Part shown: in pieces, positions 1-5,612 of the stretch
Numbering within the stretch: position 1 is the first letter of the stretch
Layout of the letters: the number at the start of each line of letters is the position of its first letter
Assembly (NCBI GenBank): GCA_051745935.1
Contig: JBNJEM010000494.1
Span: 1 to 6,107 of the forward strand
Source: JBNJEM01 sp051745935
GTDB lineage: Bacteria; Planctomycetota; Planctomycetia; Pirellulales; Pirellulaceae
Length of the DNA stretch: 6,107 nt
Direction of reading: 5' to 3'
Program-made: the position numbers and the translations under genes
Notes under the pieces: model-generated
What the model was told of the DNA's origin: nothing
Databases searched by the model: none
What the model saw: the letters and a program-made list of their open reading frames with translations, nothing else

Positions 1-11
1 TGGTGTCCGCG

Positions 12-32
12 GATCTCACGAAATGTGAGATC
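12..32. other. Perfect 8-bp hairpin near the left edge
   Basis: GATCTCAC (12-19) and GTGAGATC (25-32) form a perfect 8-bp stem around the loop GAAAT. Only two T residues follow on the plus strand, so it is not a convincing intrinsic terminator. It could be the terminator of a gene outside the window or a small protein-binding palindrome. Its role is unknown. Confidence 0.5.
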
Positions 33-70
33 TTCAAACAACCGCAAAAAGACATTTATGCGCTGTAAAA

Positions 71-90
71 GACGGGCCTGGAGACCCGTC
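71..90. other. GACGGG/CCCGTC hairpin
   Basis: GACGGG (71-76) pairs with CCCGTC (85-90) across an 8-nt loop, and the sequence continues with CCTACG. From memory, similar 'GACGGG...CCCGTCCTACG' stretches recur in planctomycete intergenic DNA, but I cannot verify this here. No T-tract follows. No gene is visible in positions 1-116. Confidence 0.4.
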
Positions 91-116
91 CTACGCCGCC
101 TTTATGCAACAATAGG

Positions 117-315
117 GTAGACTCTCGCATTGCAAAAAACATGTGACGCCACATGGACGCCACGCCGCTTGTCCCGTGGTCCGTTACGTTCCACGCCGGC
201 GACGGCGGCGAGCAGCGGTGTGTCCGGCCGGTTTGTACCGGCGAGCGCGCGCCACCAGGGGACCAGCCCGTGGCATCGCCGTGGCGTCACACCTTTTTGC
301 AACGCTGGAGTATAC
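117..315. repeat. Palindromic MITE/REP-like element, copy E1 (degenerate, with outer arms)
   Basis: The core (about 161-276) matches E4 in the same orientation. Shared blocks are the left hairpin region, CTTGTCCCGTGG followed by TCCGTTACGTTCCACG, then GTGTGTCCG, CCGGTTTGTA and CGGCGAGCG, and the right end CAGCCCGTGGCAT. Both end hairpins are damaged. Outside the core lies a further inverted repeat: left arm 130-152 (TTGCAAAAA, a few mismatched bases, then GTGACGCCAC) and right arm 281-302 (GTGGCGTCAC, then CTTTTTGCAA). Similarity between the arms extends weakly to 117 and 315. A short direct repeat ATAGGG at 112-117 and 324-329 could be a target-site duplication but is short enough to be chance. 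There is no transposase, so the element is non-autonomous. Apparent reading frames across it come from its base composition. Confidence 0.75.
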
Positions 316-743
316 ACACCAGTATAGGGCTTGAAAATGGACAGTCATGGCCCCATTGGGACGGGTTCGGTGAAAATGCCTTGGGGTGGCAAACGCCGGC
401 CGGCACTTTGAATCGGTAAGCGAGCTGGTTACACTAAGGTAATGCTGGTCCCGCGACCTCATGGGGCTCCAGCCGGCAAGCGCCGGTCCGTGCCCGTATA
501 GTGGCCACGACGGGGTGAATATGGCGACACGAATGTACCGTTGGAGTCTGGCTGCGCCGATCGTATGAACGATTTCGCGCCGCCAGTCCGACCAACGGGA
601 GGAGGGCTTTGCGTCGGGCAGCTTTCCACCCGGACAAACCCGACCGCCTGAAGTACAATCGGTACGTGATGCCGCTGAGGGCCCCCAACTCGAAACCGCG
701 TTTTGTTACTTGCATTCACGACACTGTTTGACTGGAGAGCCCG
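316..743. other. Intergenic spacer upstream of the oxidoreductase
   Basis: I see no credible gene in these 428 bases: short open frames on both strands lack family motifs or a ribosome site. It contains a small CCGGC-AAGC-GCCGG hairpin near 474-487 and the promoter candidate listed separately. It would form a long leader or promoter region for the gene starting at 744. Confidence 0.5.
408..435 (+). promoter_or_regulatory. Weak sigma70-like promoter candidate
   Basis: TTGAAT (408-413) and TACACT (430-435) are separated by 16 bp, and each matches 4 of 6 consensus bases. The -10 lies within TTACACTAAGGTAAT (429-443), which recurs with one mismatch on the minus strand upstream of the DUF1080 gene. 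A start here would give a leader of about 300 nt before 744. Planctomycete promoters are poorly defined, so this is only a candidate. Confidence 0.2.
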
Positions 744-2066
744 ATGACTCATCATGGTTCATCTTTTTCACGACGACGTTTCCTGGCTGGCGTCACCGCC
801 GTGTGCGCCGCGCCAGCGATTATTCCTCGCCACGTACTGGGCGATGCCGACAATGCGCCAGCGAATGAGAAAATCGTGGTGGGGGCCGTGGGGATCGGCA
901 AGATGCTGTACGGGTCGCACCTGCCACATTTCCTGCGGATGCCGGAAGTGAAGGTGGTGGCCGTGTCGGACGTGGATACGACCCGGCGACAGGCGGGGAA
1001 AAAACGCGTCGACGATCACTACGAGAACGACGACTGCGCGGCATGCAACGACTATCGTGAAATCATCGCCCGGGACGACATCGATGCCCTGGTTTGCGCG
1101 ACGCCCGACCATTGGCATGCCATGGTCATCCTCGACGCATGCAAGGCCGGCAAGGACATGTATTGCGAAAAGCCGCTGACGAACAACTTGATGGAAGCCA
1201 AGGCCGTCATGGATGCCGTCAATGCGTCGGACATCATTTTCCAGACCGGAAGCCAGCAGCGAGCGAGTGGCAATTTCCGCAAAGCATGCGAGCTGGTACG
1301 GAACGGATACATTGGTGAGATCGAACGCGTGGAAGTTTCGGTAGGGGGACCACCGAAGCCGTGCGATTTGCCCGGTGAAAAAATGGAGCCGGGCTTGGAC
1401 TGGGATCGCTGGTTGGGGCCCGCTCCGATGCGGAAGTACAACGCGATATTGAGCCCTCGTGGCATGCACGATCACTTTCCCCGTTGGCGCAACTACCGCG
1501 AGTACGGAGGCGGCGGCATGACCGACTGGGGCGCGCATCATTTTGACATTGCCCAGTGGGGGCTCGGCATGGACGATTCAGGACCGGTGGAGATCGTGCC
1601 CCCGGAAGACCCGGGATCCGGGAGTGGCGTCACCTTTGTCTACAACAATGGGGTGAAAGTGGTCCATGGAGGCCGCGGCGGCGTGACTTTCTTTGGGACC
1701 GAAGGTGAAATCTTCGTGAACCGCGGCAAACAAGAAAGCAAACCGGAGGGGCTGTTTGACAAAGAGATCGGCGAGGACGAAATTCATCTGTACGAGGCGC
1801 CGTCCGGTGGACATGGCGGACATCGTCAAGATTGGGTTAACTGCGTGCTAAGCCGCAAACAGCCCAACTGCCCCATCGAAGTCGGCGCGCGCACGGTAGC
1901 GGTCTGCCATCTGGGTAATATCGTCTATCTTCATGCGGAAGAACTCGGTGGCAAATCGCTGAAATGGGACCCGCGAAAATGGGAGTTCCTTGGCAACGAA
2001 AAAGCCAACCAATGGCGAGATTATCCGTATCCACGACGCAATGGCTACGAACTGCCTAAGGTCTGA
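744..2066 (+). CDS. Tat-exported Gfo/Idh/MocA-family oxidoreductase
   Basis: The 440-residue product is an NAD(P)-dependent sugar or polyol oxidoreductase of the Gfo/Idh/MocA family. Residues 9-16 (SRRRFLAG), followed by a hydrophobic stretch to about 28, form a twin-arginine signal, so the protein is expected to fold with cofactor and be exported to the periplasm. The Rossmann segment begins at about 43, with glycine-rich GAVGIG at 47-52. ATPDHWH (119-125) and the family hallmark EKP (142-144) follow. The C-terminal domain carries MTDWGAHHFDIAQWGLGMD (259-277), whose paired histidines are typical of the exported planctomycete/Bacteroidetes subgroup. The length is normal and the frame intact. 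The ATG at 744 is supported by GGAGAG at 734-739. The substrate cannot be read from sequence. Such enzymes often oxidise a sugar carbon, C3 in the 3-keto-glycoside pathways. The Dabb gene 154 bp downstream may have been co-transcribed before a repeat landed between them. Confidence 0.93.
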   Translation: MTHHGSSFSRRRFLAGVTAVCAAPAIIPRHVLGDADNAPANEKIVVGAVGIGKMLYGSHLPHFLRMPEVKVVAVSDVDTTRRQAGKKRVDDHYENDDCAACNDYREIIARDDIDALVCATPDHWHAMVILDACKAGKDMYCEKPLTNNLMEAKAVMDAVNASDIIFQTGSQQRASGNFRKACELVRNGYIGEIERVEVSVGGPPKPCDLPGEKMEPGLDWDRWLGPAPMRKYNAILSPRGMHDHFPRWRNYREYGGGGMTDWGAHHFDIAQWGLGMDDSGPVEIVPPEDPGSGSGVTFVYNNGVKVVHGGRGGVTFFGTEGEIFVNRGKQESKPEGLFDKEIGEDEIHLYEAPSGGHGGHRQDWVNCVLSRKQPNCPIEVGARTVAVCHLGNIVYLHAEELGGKSLKWDPRKWEFLGNEKANQWRDYPYPRRNGYELPKV

Positions 2067-2090
2067 GCGTGCGGATTGGCGTTCGAGTGG

Positions 2091-2134
2091 CGGAACGCAT
2101 GGCGTCAGCGGAAGCGGCTAGATGCCGCGTTCCG
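2091..2134. other. Inverted repeat just after the oxidoreductase
   Basis: CGGAACGC (2091-2098) and GCGTTCCG (2127-2134) are a perfect 8-bp inverted pair with a 28-nt loop, 24 bp after the stop codon. There is no T-tract, so it is a poor intrinsic terminator. The right arm overlaps the start of repeat E2, so it may be part of that decayed element. Confidence 0.35.
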
Positions 2135-2194
2135 TGACGGACCCCGGGACAAACCGCGTGCCATCCGTGTGGCGTCACGCTTTTCTCAAATGCT
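2130..2194. repeat. Decayed half-copy of the palindromic element (E2)
   Basis: The segment matches the right half of E3: TTCCGTGACGGACC corresponds to GGAACGTAACGGACC, then CGGGACAA, a damaged stem, GTGCCAT, and finally the outer arm GTGGCGTCAC (2169-2178) seen in E1. The left half is absent or unrecognisable. It fills most of the gap between the oxidoreductase and the Dabb gene and ends 26 bp before the latter's ATG. The damage suggests an old insertion. Confidence 0.65.
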
Positions 2195-2220
2195 ACGGTT
2201 TACTTGTTGGGAGACTGAAA

Positions 2221-2628
2221 ATGATGCGTTATGCCGTCTTAATGACCCTTGCCGTCGTTGTCGCAGCTCCACGGATCGCGAGCGCCGCTGAACCACGACT
2301 TGCGCATGTGGTTTACTTTAAGTTGAAGGAAAGTACGACAGCCAACCAGGAAAAGCTCGTGGACGCCTGCCGAGAATACCTCTCTGGCCATGAAGGAACC
2401 GTCTATTTCGCGGTCGGCGTGTTGGCCGAAGACCTTGATCGCGAAGTCAACGTCAAGGACTTTGACGTGTCGCTCATCCTGGTGTTTCGCGACAAGACAG
2501 CACACGCCAAATATCAGAAACACCCCCGTCATCTCAAGTTCATCGAAGAGAATCAGTCGCTGTGGAGCGGCGTGCGCGTGTTCGATTCGTACATACCAGT
2601 TTCAGCGAACGAGGCCGCGGCTCAGTAG
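2221..2628 (+). CDS. Exported Dabb (stress-responsive A/B barrel) domain protein
   Basis: The 135-residue product has an N-terminal hydrophobic segment (about 4-16) ending in IASAAEP, a good type I signal peptide with cleavage near residue 23. Residues 27-125 form a Dabb domain, a dimeric ferredoxin-like alpha+beta barrel. It opens with LAHVVYFKLKE and carries the typical strand-helix signature FDVSLILVFRDKTAHAKY (81-98), HPRHLKFIEE (101-110) and a terminal strand near VRVFDSYI (118-125). Dabb proteins have diverse or unknown roles, and none can be assigned here. I chose ATG 2221 because GGGAG lies at 2209-2213 with good spacing and a signal peptide follows. A longer in-frame start at 2122 would translate repeat E2 and is rejected. 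ATG 2224 is an equivalent alternative. The position after the oxidoreductase suggests shared expression. Confidence 0.87.
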   Translation: MMRYAVLMTLAVVVAAPRIASAAEPRLAHVVYFKLKESTTANQEKLVDACREYLSGHEGTVYFAVGVLAEDLDREVNVKDFDVSLILVFRDKTAHAKYQKHPRHLKFIEENQSLWSGVRVFDSYIPVSANEAAAQ

Positions 2629-2927
2629 GCAACGCCCACGAGTTGCTCGCTCATCCGAACGGTGGAGTTCAGAAATGCGTATCGAGGTAACACGTTAGCC
2701 GTCTGAAGTTCGGGCTGTTCGGGGCGACGACGGTTTGAAAAGGATCCCGTGCAGCGCGCGGGCCGCCGTCCGCCGGACGGCCCCATGCCGATTCCAACAC
2801 GTGGCCGAGCGGACTCTGGCCCCGCGATTAACTAGCGCAGCCTCGCTTCGCTCGGCCGCAACCAAACAGGATTGGTCTTGAGCTTGGGTGGCACGGGCTG
2901 AGCGAGCGTCGTAACGCGATACCATTT
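2629..2927. other. Non-coding spacer with GC-rich hairpin and a repeat arm
   Basis: I see no gene. GGCCGCCGTCC-GCC-GGACGGCC (about 2761-2782) is a strong hairpin with a small bulge. It could end the Dabb transcript, but no T-tract follows. Positions 2886-2908 match 5828-5850 with one mismatch in 23, so an arm of a second repeat family lies here. Confidence 0.5.
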
Positions 2928-3049
2928 CCAGTAGCCGTTCACGGGTGCCGCTACACGGCCTGGACACGCAAGCCCCGCATGGATGCCACCAGTAGCCGTT
3001 CACGGGTGCCGCTACACGGCCTGGACACGCAAGCCCCGCATGGATGCCA
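2928..3049. repeat. Perfect 61-bp tandem duplication
   Basis: Positions 2928-2988 are repeated without a mismatch at 2989-3049. The unit starts CCAGTAGCCGTTC and ends GCATGGATGCCA, which is exactly the left edge of element E3. The absence of differences points to a recent duplication. The unit length is not a multiple of three and no gene crosses it. Confidence 0.95.
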
Positions 3050-3167
3050 CGGGCTTGTCCCGTGGTGGTTCACGCTCGCCGCTACAAACCGGTCAGACAC
3101 ACCACTCCTCGTCGCGGGTAGCGTGGAACGTAACGGACCACGGGACAAGCCCGTGGCATTTGCACCT
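3038..3167. repeat. Complete 130-bp palindromic element, copy E3
   Basis: The element runs from GCATGGATG to TTTGCACCT. Each end is a perfect 7-bp hairpin: CCACGGG-CTTGT-CCCGTGG at 3047-3065 and CCACGGG-ACAAG-CCCGTGG at 3138-3156. The two ends are inverted copies of each other (22 bp including ATG outside), so the whole unit is an inverted repeat of inverted repeats. It matches E4 (5947-6076, opposite orientation) with about 6 differences in 130, nearly all in the centre. It has no coding capacity. It resembles a MITE, or a paired REP (BIME-like) unit of the kind moved by REP-associated tyrosine transposases. That agent is inferred, and no transposase is in the window. Confidence 0.85.
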
Positions 3168-3177
3168 TGAAATTTAG

Positions 3178-3239
3178 CGAGGAACGTAATAATCCCTCGG
3201 ACAAGCCGAGGGCGTTGGCCCGACGCCCGGCAGCCCGGG
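3178..3239. repeat. Half-element with altered hairpin plus adjacent hairpins
   Basis: GGAACGTAA (3181-3189) and the following hairpin CCCTCGG-ACAAG-CCGAGGG (3194-3212) align without gaps to the 3' end of E3 (3125-3156). The loop ACAAG is kept while three adjacent stem pairs differ on both sides. GGGCGT (3210-3215) can instead pair with ACGCCC (3223-3228), and a third small stem, CCCGG-CAGC-CCGGG, lies at 3226-3239, so alternative folds are possible. No open frame of note is present. Confidence 0.65.
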
Positions 3240-3283
3240 TCATGCGACAAGTATTGATTTTCCGATGCTAAATGATCAACCGT

Positions 3284-3313
3284 GAAAAAGAGCCACATGG
3301 TTGCCCGTGGCCC
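3284..3313 (-). terminator. Intrinsic terminator of the 77-codon gene
   Basis: Read on the minus strand, GGGCCAC (3313-3307) pairs with GTGGCTC (3296-3290) over a 10-nt loop, a 7-bp stem with one G-T wobble. It is followed at once by TTTTTC (3289-3284). It lies 21 nt after the stop codon of the gene at 3335-3568, the expected place and strand. Confidence 0.65.
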
Positions 3314-3334
3314 CCTCGAAACCGGCGATTTCAG

Positions 3335-3568
3335 TCACTCCTGCTCATCGCTGATTTCGGACAGGGAGCGGCCGAGTGCCTTCCGCCGCCCACGCGTGCC
3401 TTTCGTTGAATCGGTGGTGATTCGCCCTTGTTGGATTGAGTTTTGTAGATGTTCATTCAACGCTTGCGCGTCTTTGGGGGACCCGATCTCCGTCGCCGCG
3501 TCGGAAAGGCCCAGTAAGACCGATTGACGAACACCTTCGCGAACCCAATCAAAGAAACTCATCTTCAT
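3335..3568 (-). CDS. Small conserved-looking hypothetical protein (77 aa)
   Basis: I cannot name a family. The N-terminal third, MSFFDWVREGVRQSVLLGLS from residue 3, looks like an amphipathic helix with alternating aromatic/aliphatic and charged residues. From memory it resembles small planctomycete hypothetical proteins with a 'WIREGV..SVLLGVSDA' start. The C-terminal part, roughly 48-68, is rich in basic residues (RITTDSTKGTRGRRKALGR), and the tail is acidic. No signal peptide or true membrane helix is seen. Support for a real gene is GGGGAG (3583-3578) 9 nt before the ATG at 3568, and a good intrinsic terminator just after the stop. The second ATG (3562) gives nearly the same protein but with worse spacing. 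A peripheral membrane or nucleic-acid-binding role is possible, but nothing establishes it. Confidence 0.62.
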   Translation of the reverse strand: MKMSFFDWVREGVRQSVLLGLSDAATEIGSPKDAQALNEHLQNSIQQGRITTDSTKGTRGRRKALGRSLSEISDEQE

Positions 3569-3919
3569 GTGATGTGACTCCCCGCGATGTGAAATCTCAA
3601 GCTGGCGGCGGGCAACCGCTTACACAAATACTTGCCCAGGGTGAAACAAAGTCGGGCTGCCGCGGACTGTGCCCAAACGAAAACCGATGAATACAGCCGG
3701 GCCTTTCCAGCGCGAATGGCCCGGCAACGGTGGCTCATTTCCGGGACCAACCCCCAAGACGTGCCGCGTCATACCGCCTCGCTAGGATGCCAGTTCAAAT
3801 GCCACCTCTTGTCTGACGCGGGGAAACCGCTGTCCGCACTGGATGAGTTTTTTCTGCTTGTAACAAAACCTGTCTTCCGCCTCCAATCCCCTTGGTGCAA
3901 GCAAGCATGCAACGTTTTC
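3569..3919. other. Non-coding spacer with an 8-bp hairpin
   Basis: Open frames here are short and featureless on both strands. GCCGGGCC (3696-3703) and GGCCCGGC (3718-3725) form a perfect 8-bp stem with a 14-nt loop and no T-tract. CAAATGCCAC at 3797-3806 followed by CTCTTGTC recalls the end of the palindromic element but is too degenerate to call. Confidence 0.4.
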
Positions 3920-4064
3920 TTACTCTTTTTGGGCCTTGAACAGATCCTTGGCAACGGCGACGTGTTTCCCGTACGGGTATCGGTAAACTCAGCGTAACCC
4001 CTCCAGTCAAATCTCGCGGAACGGCCTCGATCGTAACATGGTCCACATACCACCCTGAAGTGGC
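3920..4064 (-). pseudogene. Frameshifted 3' remnant of an unidentified gene
   Basis: Three minus-strand frames carry protein-like text in consecutive order. Frame one reads WYVDHVTIEAVPRDLTG (about 4052-4002), frame two GYAEFTDTR (about 3999-3973), and frame three YPYGKHVAVAKDLFKAQKE (3979-3923), ending in TAA at 3920-3922. Read together they resemble a normal protein C-terminus, while each frame alone turns into low-quality sequence or stops. The simplest reading is a gene tail broken by at least two indels, with the 5' part lost or beyond recognition above about 4110. I do not recognise the family. The alternative is chance protein-like text, or sequencing errors in a living gene. Confidence 0.4.
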
Positions 4065-4261
4065 AGTGCAAAAGAACAGTGATGGAAATCGCAGTACTGC
4101 GGTTTGCCGCCCTCACACTGGGCTGGTCAAAATCCCGGAAATTGGATCAGCTAGAAGAAGTAGGTTTGCGGCATTTGTTGCGCGTCCTCGTTTCAAACAC
4201 TGGACATCGCCCCACCCACGCCGTGACGATCATCAGCGGTGCTCCGGGTGCCATGATAGGC

Positions 4262-4301
4262 CCACGGATGGCAGAACGGATCCACGGATGAAGAAACGGA
4301 A
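4262..4301. repeat. Imperfect 20-bp tandem repeat
   Basis: Two adjacent 20-bp units start with CCACGGATG (4262-4270 and 4282-4290) and share ACGGA near their ends, with about 16 of 20 positions identical. It lies directly before the terminator-like hairpin at 4299-4320. No gene crosses it convincingly. Confidence 0.5.
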
Positions 4302-4320
4302 GAAGCCGCACGGCTTTTTC
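4299..4320 (+). terminator. Orphan terminator-like hairpin
   Basis: GAAGAAGCC (4299-4307) pairs with GGCTTTTTC (4312-4320) around GCAC, nine pairs including one G-T wobble. The descending arm holds a run of five T, as in intrinsic terminators. No credible plus-strand gene ends before it, so it may be left from a lost gene or be fortuitous. Confidence 0.35.
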
Positions 4321-4754
4321 GACGCGTGAGCCCCCTCCGCCGTGTTCCCTTTGGTCCTTTCGGTCCCTGATTCGGCGCGGCCAAGGACGCAAGGCGCAAC
4401 AAAACGGGCTACAAGGACTTAAAGTTCTTCCCCACCCCACCCTCGTACTACCTATTCGTTACTTCTCTCGTGGTGAACAACGGTCAACACGGATAGGGGG
4501 AAGGCGGACCAACTTATGATCAACGCCTTCGTCCTTGGTTCAACACCCGCAAGGTGCAAAGCACAGCAGAATAGAGGGCACTGGCTTGGAGTTTGCCCTC
4601 GCCCCAATGGAAGGAGAGCAGCAAGACGGGAGACCGCGACGTCGGTCAATTCGTTATGTTCCACCGCTCCAGCGGGGCAACCAGGCAACTTTCCAATCGA
4701 GGCTCGCGGAGACGCATCGGGGTCGACTGAGCCCGAACTTGATTTCGCCGGTTT
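4321..4754. other. Non-coding spacer
   Basis: I see no supported gene. The long open frames crossing 4452-5034 on both strands extend into the DUF1080 gene and carry no motifs. Small palindromes occur: GACCG-CGACGT-CGGTC (4632-4647) and CCGCT-CC-AGCGG (4664-4675). A short T/C-rich run with repeated TTTGGTCC/TTTCGGTCC is at about 4350-4367. Confidence 0.4.
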
Positions 4755-4788
4755 GCCTGGCAGGCCACTTCTGCCTGGCCTGCCAGGC
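4755..4788. other. Perfect 13-bp inverted repeat downstream of the DUF1080 gene
   Basis: GCCTGGCAGGCCA (4755-4767) and TGGCCTGCCAGGC (4776-4788) are perfect inverted copies with an 8-nt spacer. Each arm also contains a shorter palindrome, GCCTG-G-CAGGC in the left one, so several folds compete. It lies 88 bp beyond the DUF1080 stop codon and could end that transcript. No T-tract follows on the minus strand, so a protein-binding or repeat role is equally possible. Confidence 0.6.
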
Positions 4789-4875
4789 TTCCGGATCGGT
4801 TGCGGCATGTCTGGTTTTGCAACCGGTAACGAGACGGGAGCTGGTTTGGACTGGGCCCCCTTCTCGCCGAAAACG

Positions 4876-5568
4876 TTAACGCACATCGGGAGCCGGTTCG
4901 AACTGGACCTGCTGCGCCTTGGCTGTTTTCTTGGGCGCGAGATCTTTGATCTTGATATTGCGCCACCGGACTTCGAAGGGACCGCGATCTCCCACGCCGT
5001 GAACCTGAAGCCCAACGAAGCCGCATTTGGATGATTTTTCGTCCGTCAGGTCTTCAATTTTTTGTCCGTTGACCCACGTTTGAATCCGTGCTCCCTCCGC
5101 CCGCACCCGATAGTGATTCCACTGGTCGTTCTTGTAGGCATCCTTGATGTCCCGTTCGGGGCTCAGCCAACCGCGCCCGGTGGCTTCGCCGTATATGTAT
5201 CCGTTTTCCCCCGGCGCGGTTTCAATTTCAACCTGGGGACCATGCACGCGTCCATTCTTGTAGTCGTCGCTGCTGCGGGAGCGGACTTGCACGCCCGAGT
5301 TCAGCCCCTTGTCGACTTTCACTTCAAATTCCAGCACGAAATCACAATAGGCCTTTTTGGTGCACAGGAACGAGTTGGGGCTGTTCTTGGCTGTACGGCC
5401 CACGACGGCGCCGTCTTCCGCCCGATACGTTGCTTTACCGTTGCGCTGGACCCAGCCCTCTAGGGACTTGCCATCAAACAGCGATACGAATCCTTCATCC
5501 TCCGCGCACAGCGCCGAAAAAGGAACCACCAATACCAAAACCAAACCGGTCATCATCGTGCGTCTCAT
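4876..5568 (-). CDS. Secreted DUF1080 protein (3-keto-disaccharide hydrolase family)
   Basis: The 230-residue product has a signal peptide (RR at 2-3, hydrophobic core 8-20, likely cleavage after ALCA at 22) and one DUF1080 domain filling about 27-210. The fold is a concanavalin-like beta-sandwich. Hallmarks in order are SLFDGKSLEGW (29-39), EDGAVVG (51-57), NSGVQVRSR (90-98), GPQVEIE (110-116), GRGWLSPER (131-139), WNHYRV (150-155), TWVNG (164-168), GFVGLQVHG (183-191) and VRWRNIKIKDL (200-210). Characterised family members hydrolyse 3-keto-glucosides. Most planctomycete members are untested, so the substrate is open. I chose ATG 5568: GAGAGGA lies about 10 nt upstream and a signal peptide follows at once. 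A longer start at 5733 would translate 55 uncharacteristic residues through the leader and its hairpin. The gene stands alone, facing the oxidoreductase. Confidence 0.93.
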   Translation of the reverse strand: MRRTMMTGLVLVLVVPFSALCAEDEGFVSLFDGKSLEGWVQRNGKATYRAEDGAVVGRTAKNSPNSFLCTKKAYCDFVLEFEVKVDKGLNSGVQVRSRSSDDYKNGRVHGPQVEIETAPGENGYIYGEATGRGWLSPERDIKDAYKNDQWNHYRVRAEGARIQTWVNGQKIEDLTDEKSSKCGFVGLQVHGVGDRGPFEVRWRNIKIKDLAPKKTAKAQQVQFEPAPDVR

Positions 5569-5612
5569 GGGTTGTATCCTCTCGAAAAAGACCCAGATTC
5601 GGAAAACATTTC

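Noticed and set aside
143..462. Short open frames on both strands in and around E1
   Set aside because: They follow the repeat's GC-rich inverted arms, and frames on opposite strands mirror each other.
768..1541. 257-codon minus-strand open frame
   Set aside because: It is antisense to the oxidoreductase, whose motifs are unmistakable, and reflects its codon composition.
2122..2220. Upstream start for the Dabb protein
   Set aside because: It would translate repeat E2 and bury the signal peptide. The ATG at 2221 has a good ribosome site.
2979..3177. Overlapping plus-strand open frames of about 63 codons across E3
   Set aside because: They translate the palindromic element itself, and similar frames appear in E1 and E4. 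There is no ribosome site, and the duplication and hairpins explain the sequence.
2928..3240. CRISPR-like array
   Set aside because: Only two adjacent identical 61-bp units without spacers, followed by hairpin elements. There are no cas genes.
3795..3823. Possible further degenerate end of the palindromic element
   Set aside because: Only CAAATGCCAC and CTTGTC match, and the stem is not preserved and no second end is found.
4452..5034. Open frames of 187 (minus) and 172 (plus) codons over the DUF1080 3' end
   Set aside because: Both overlap the conserved DUF1080 domain in other frames and have no recognisable features beyond it.
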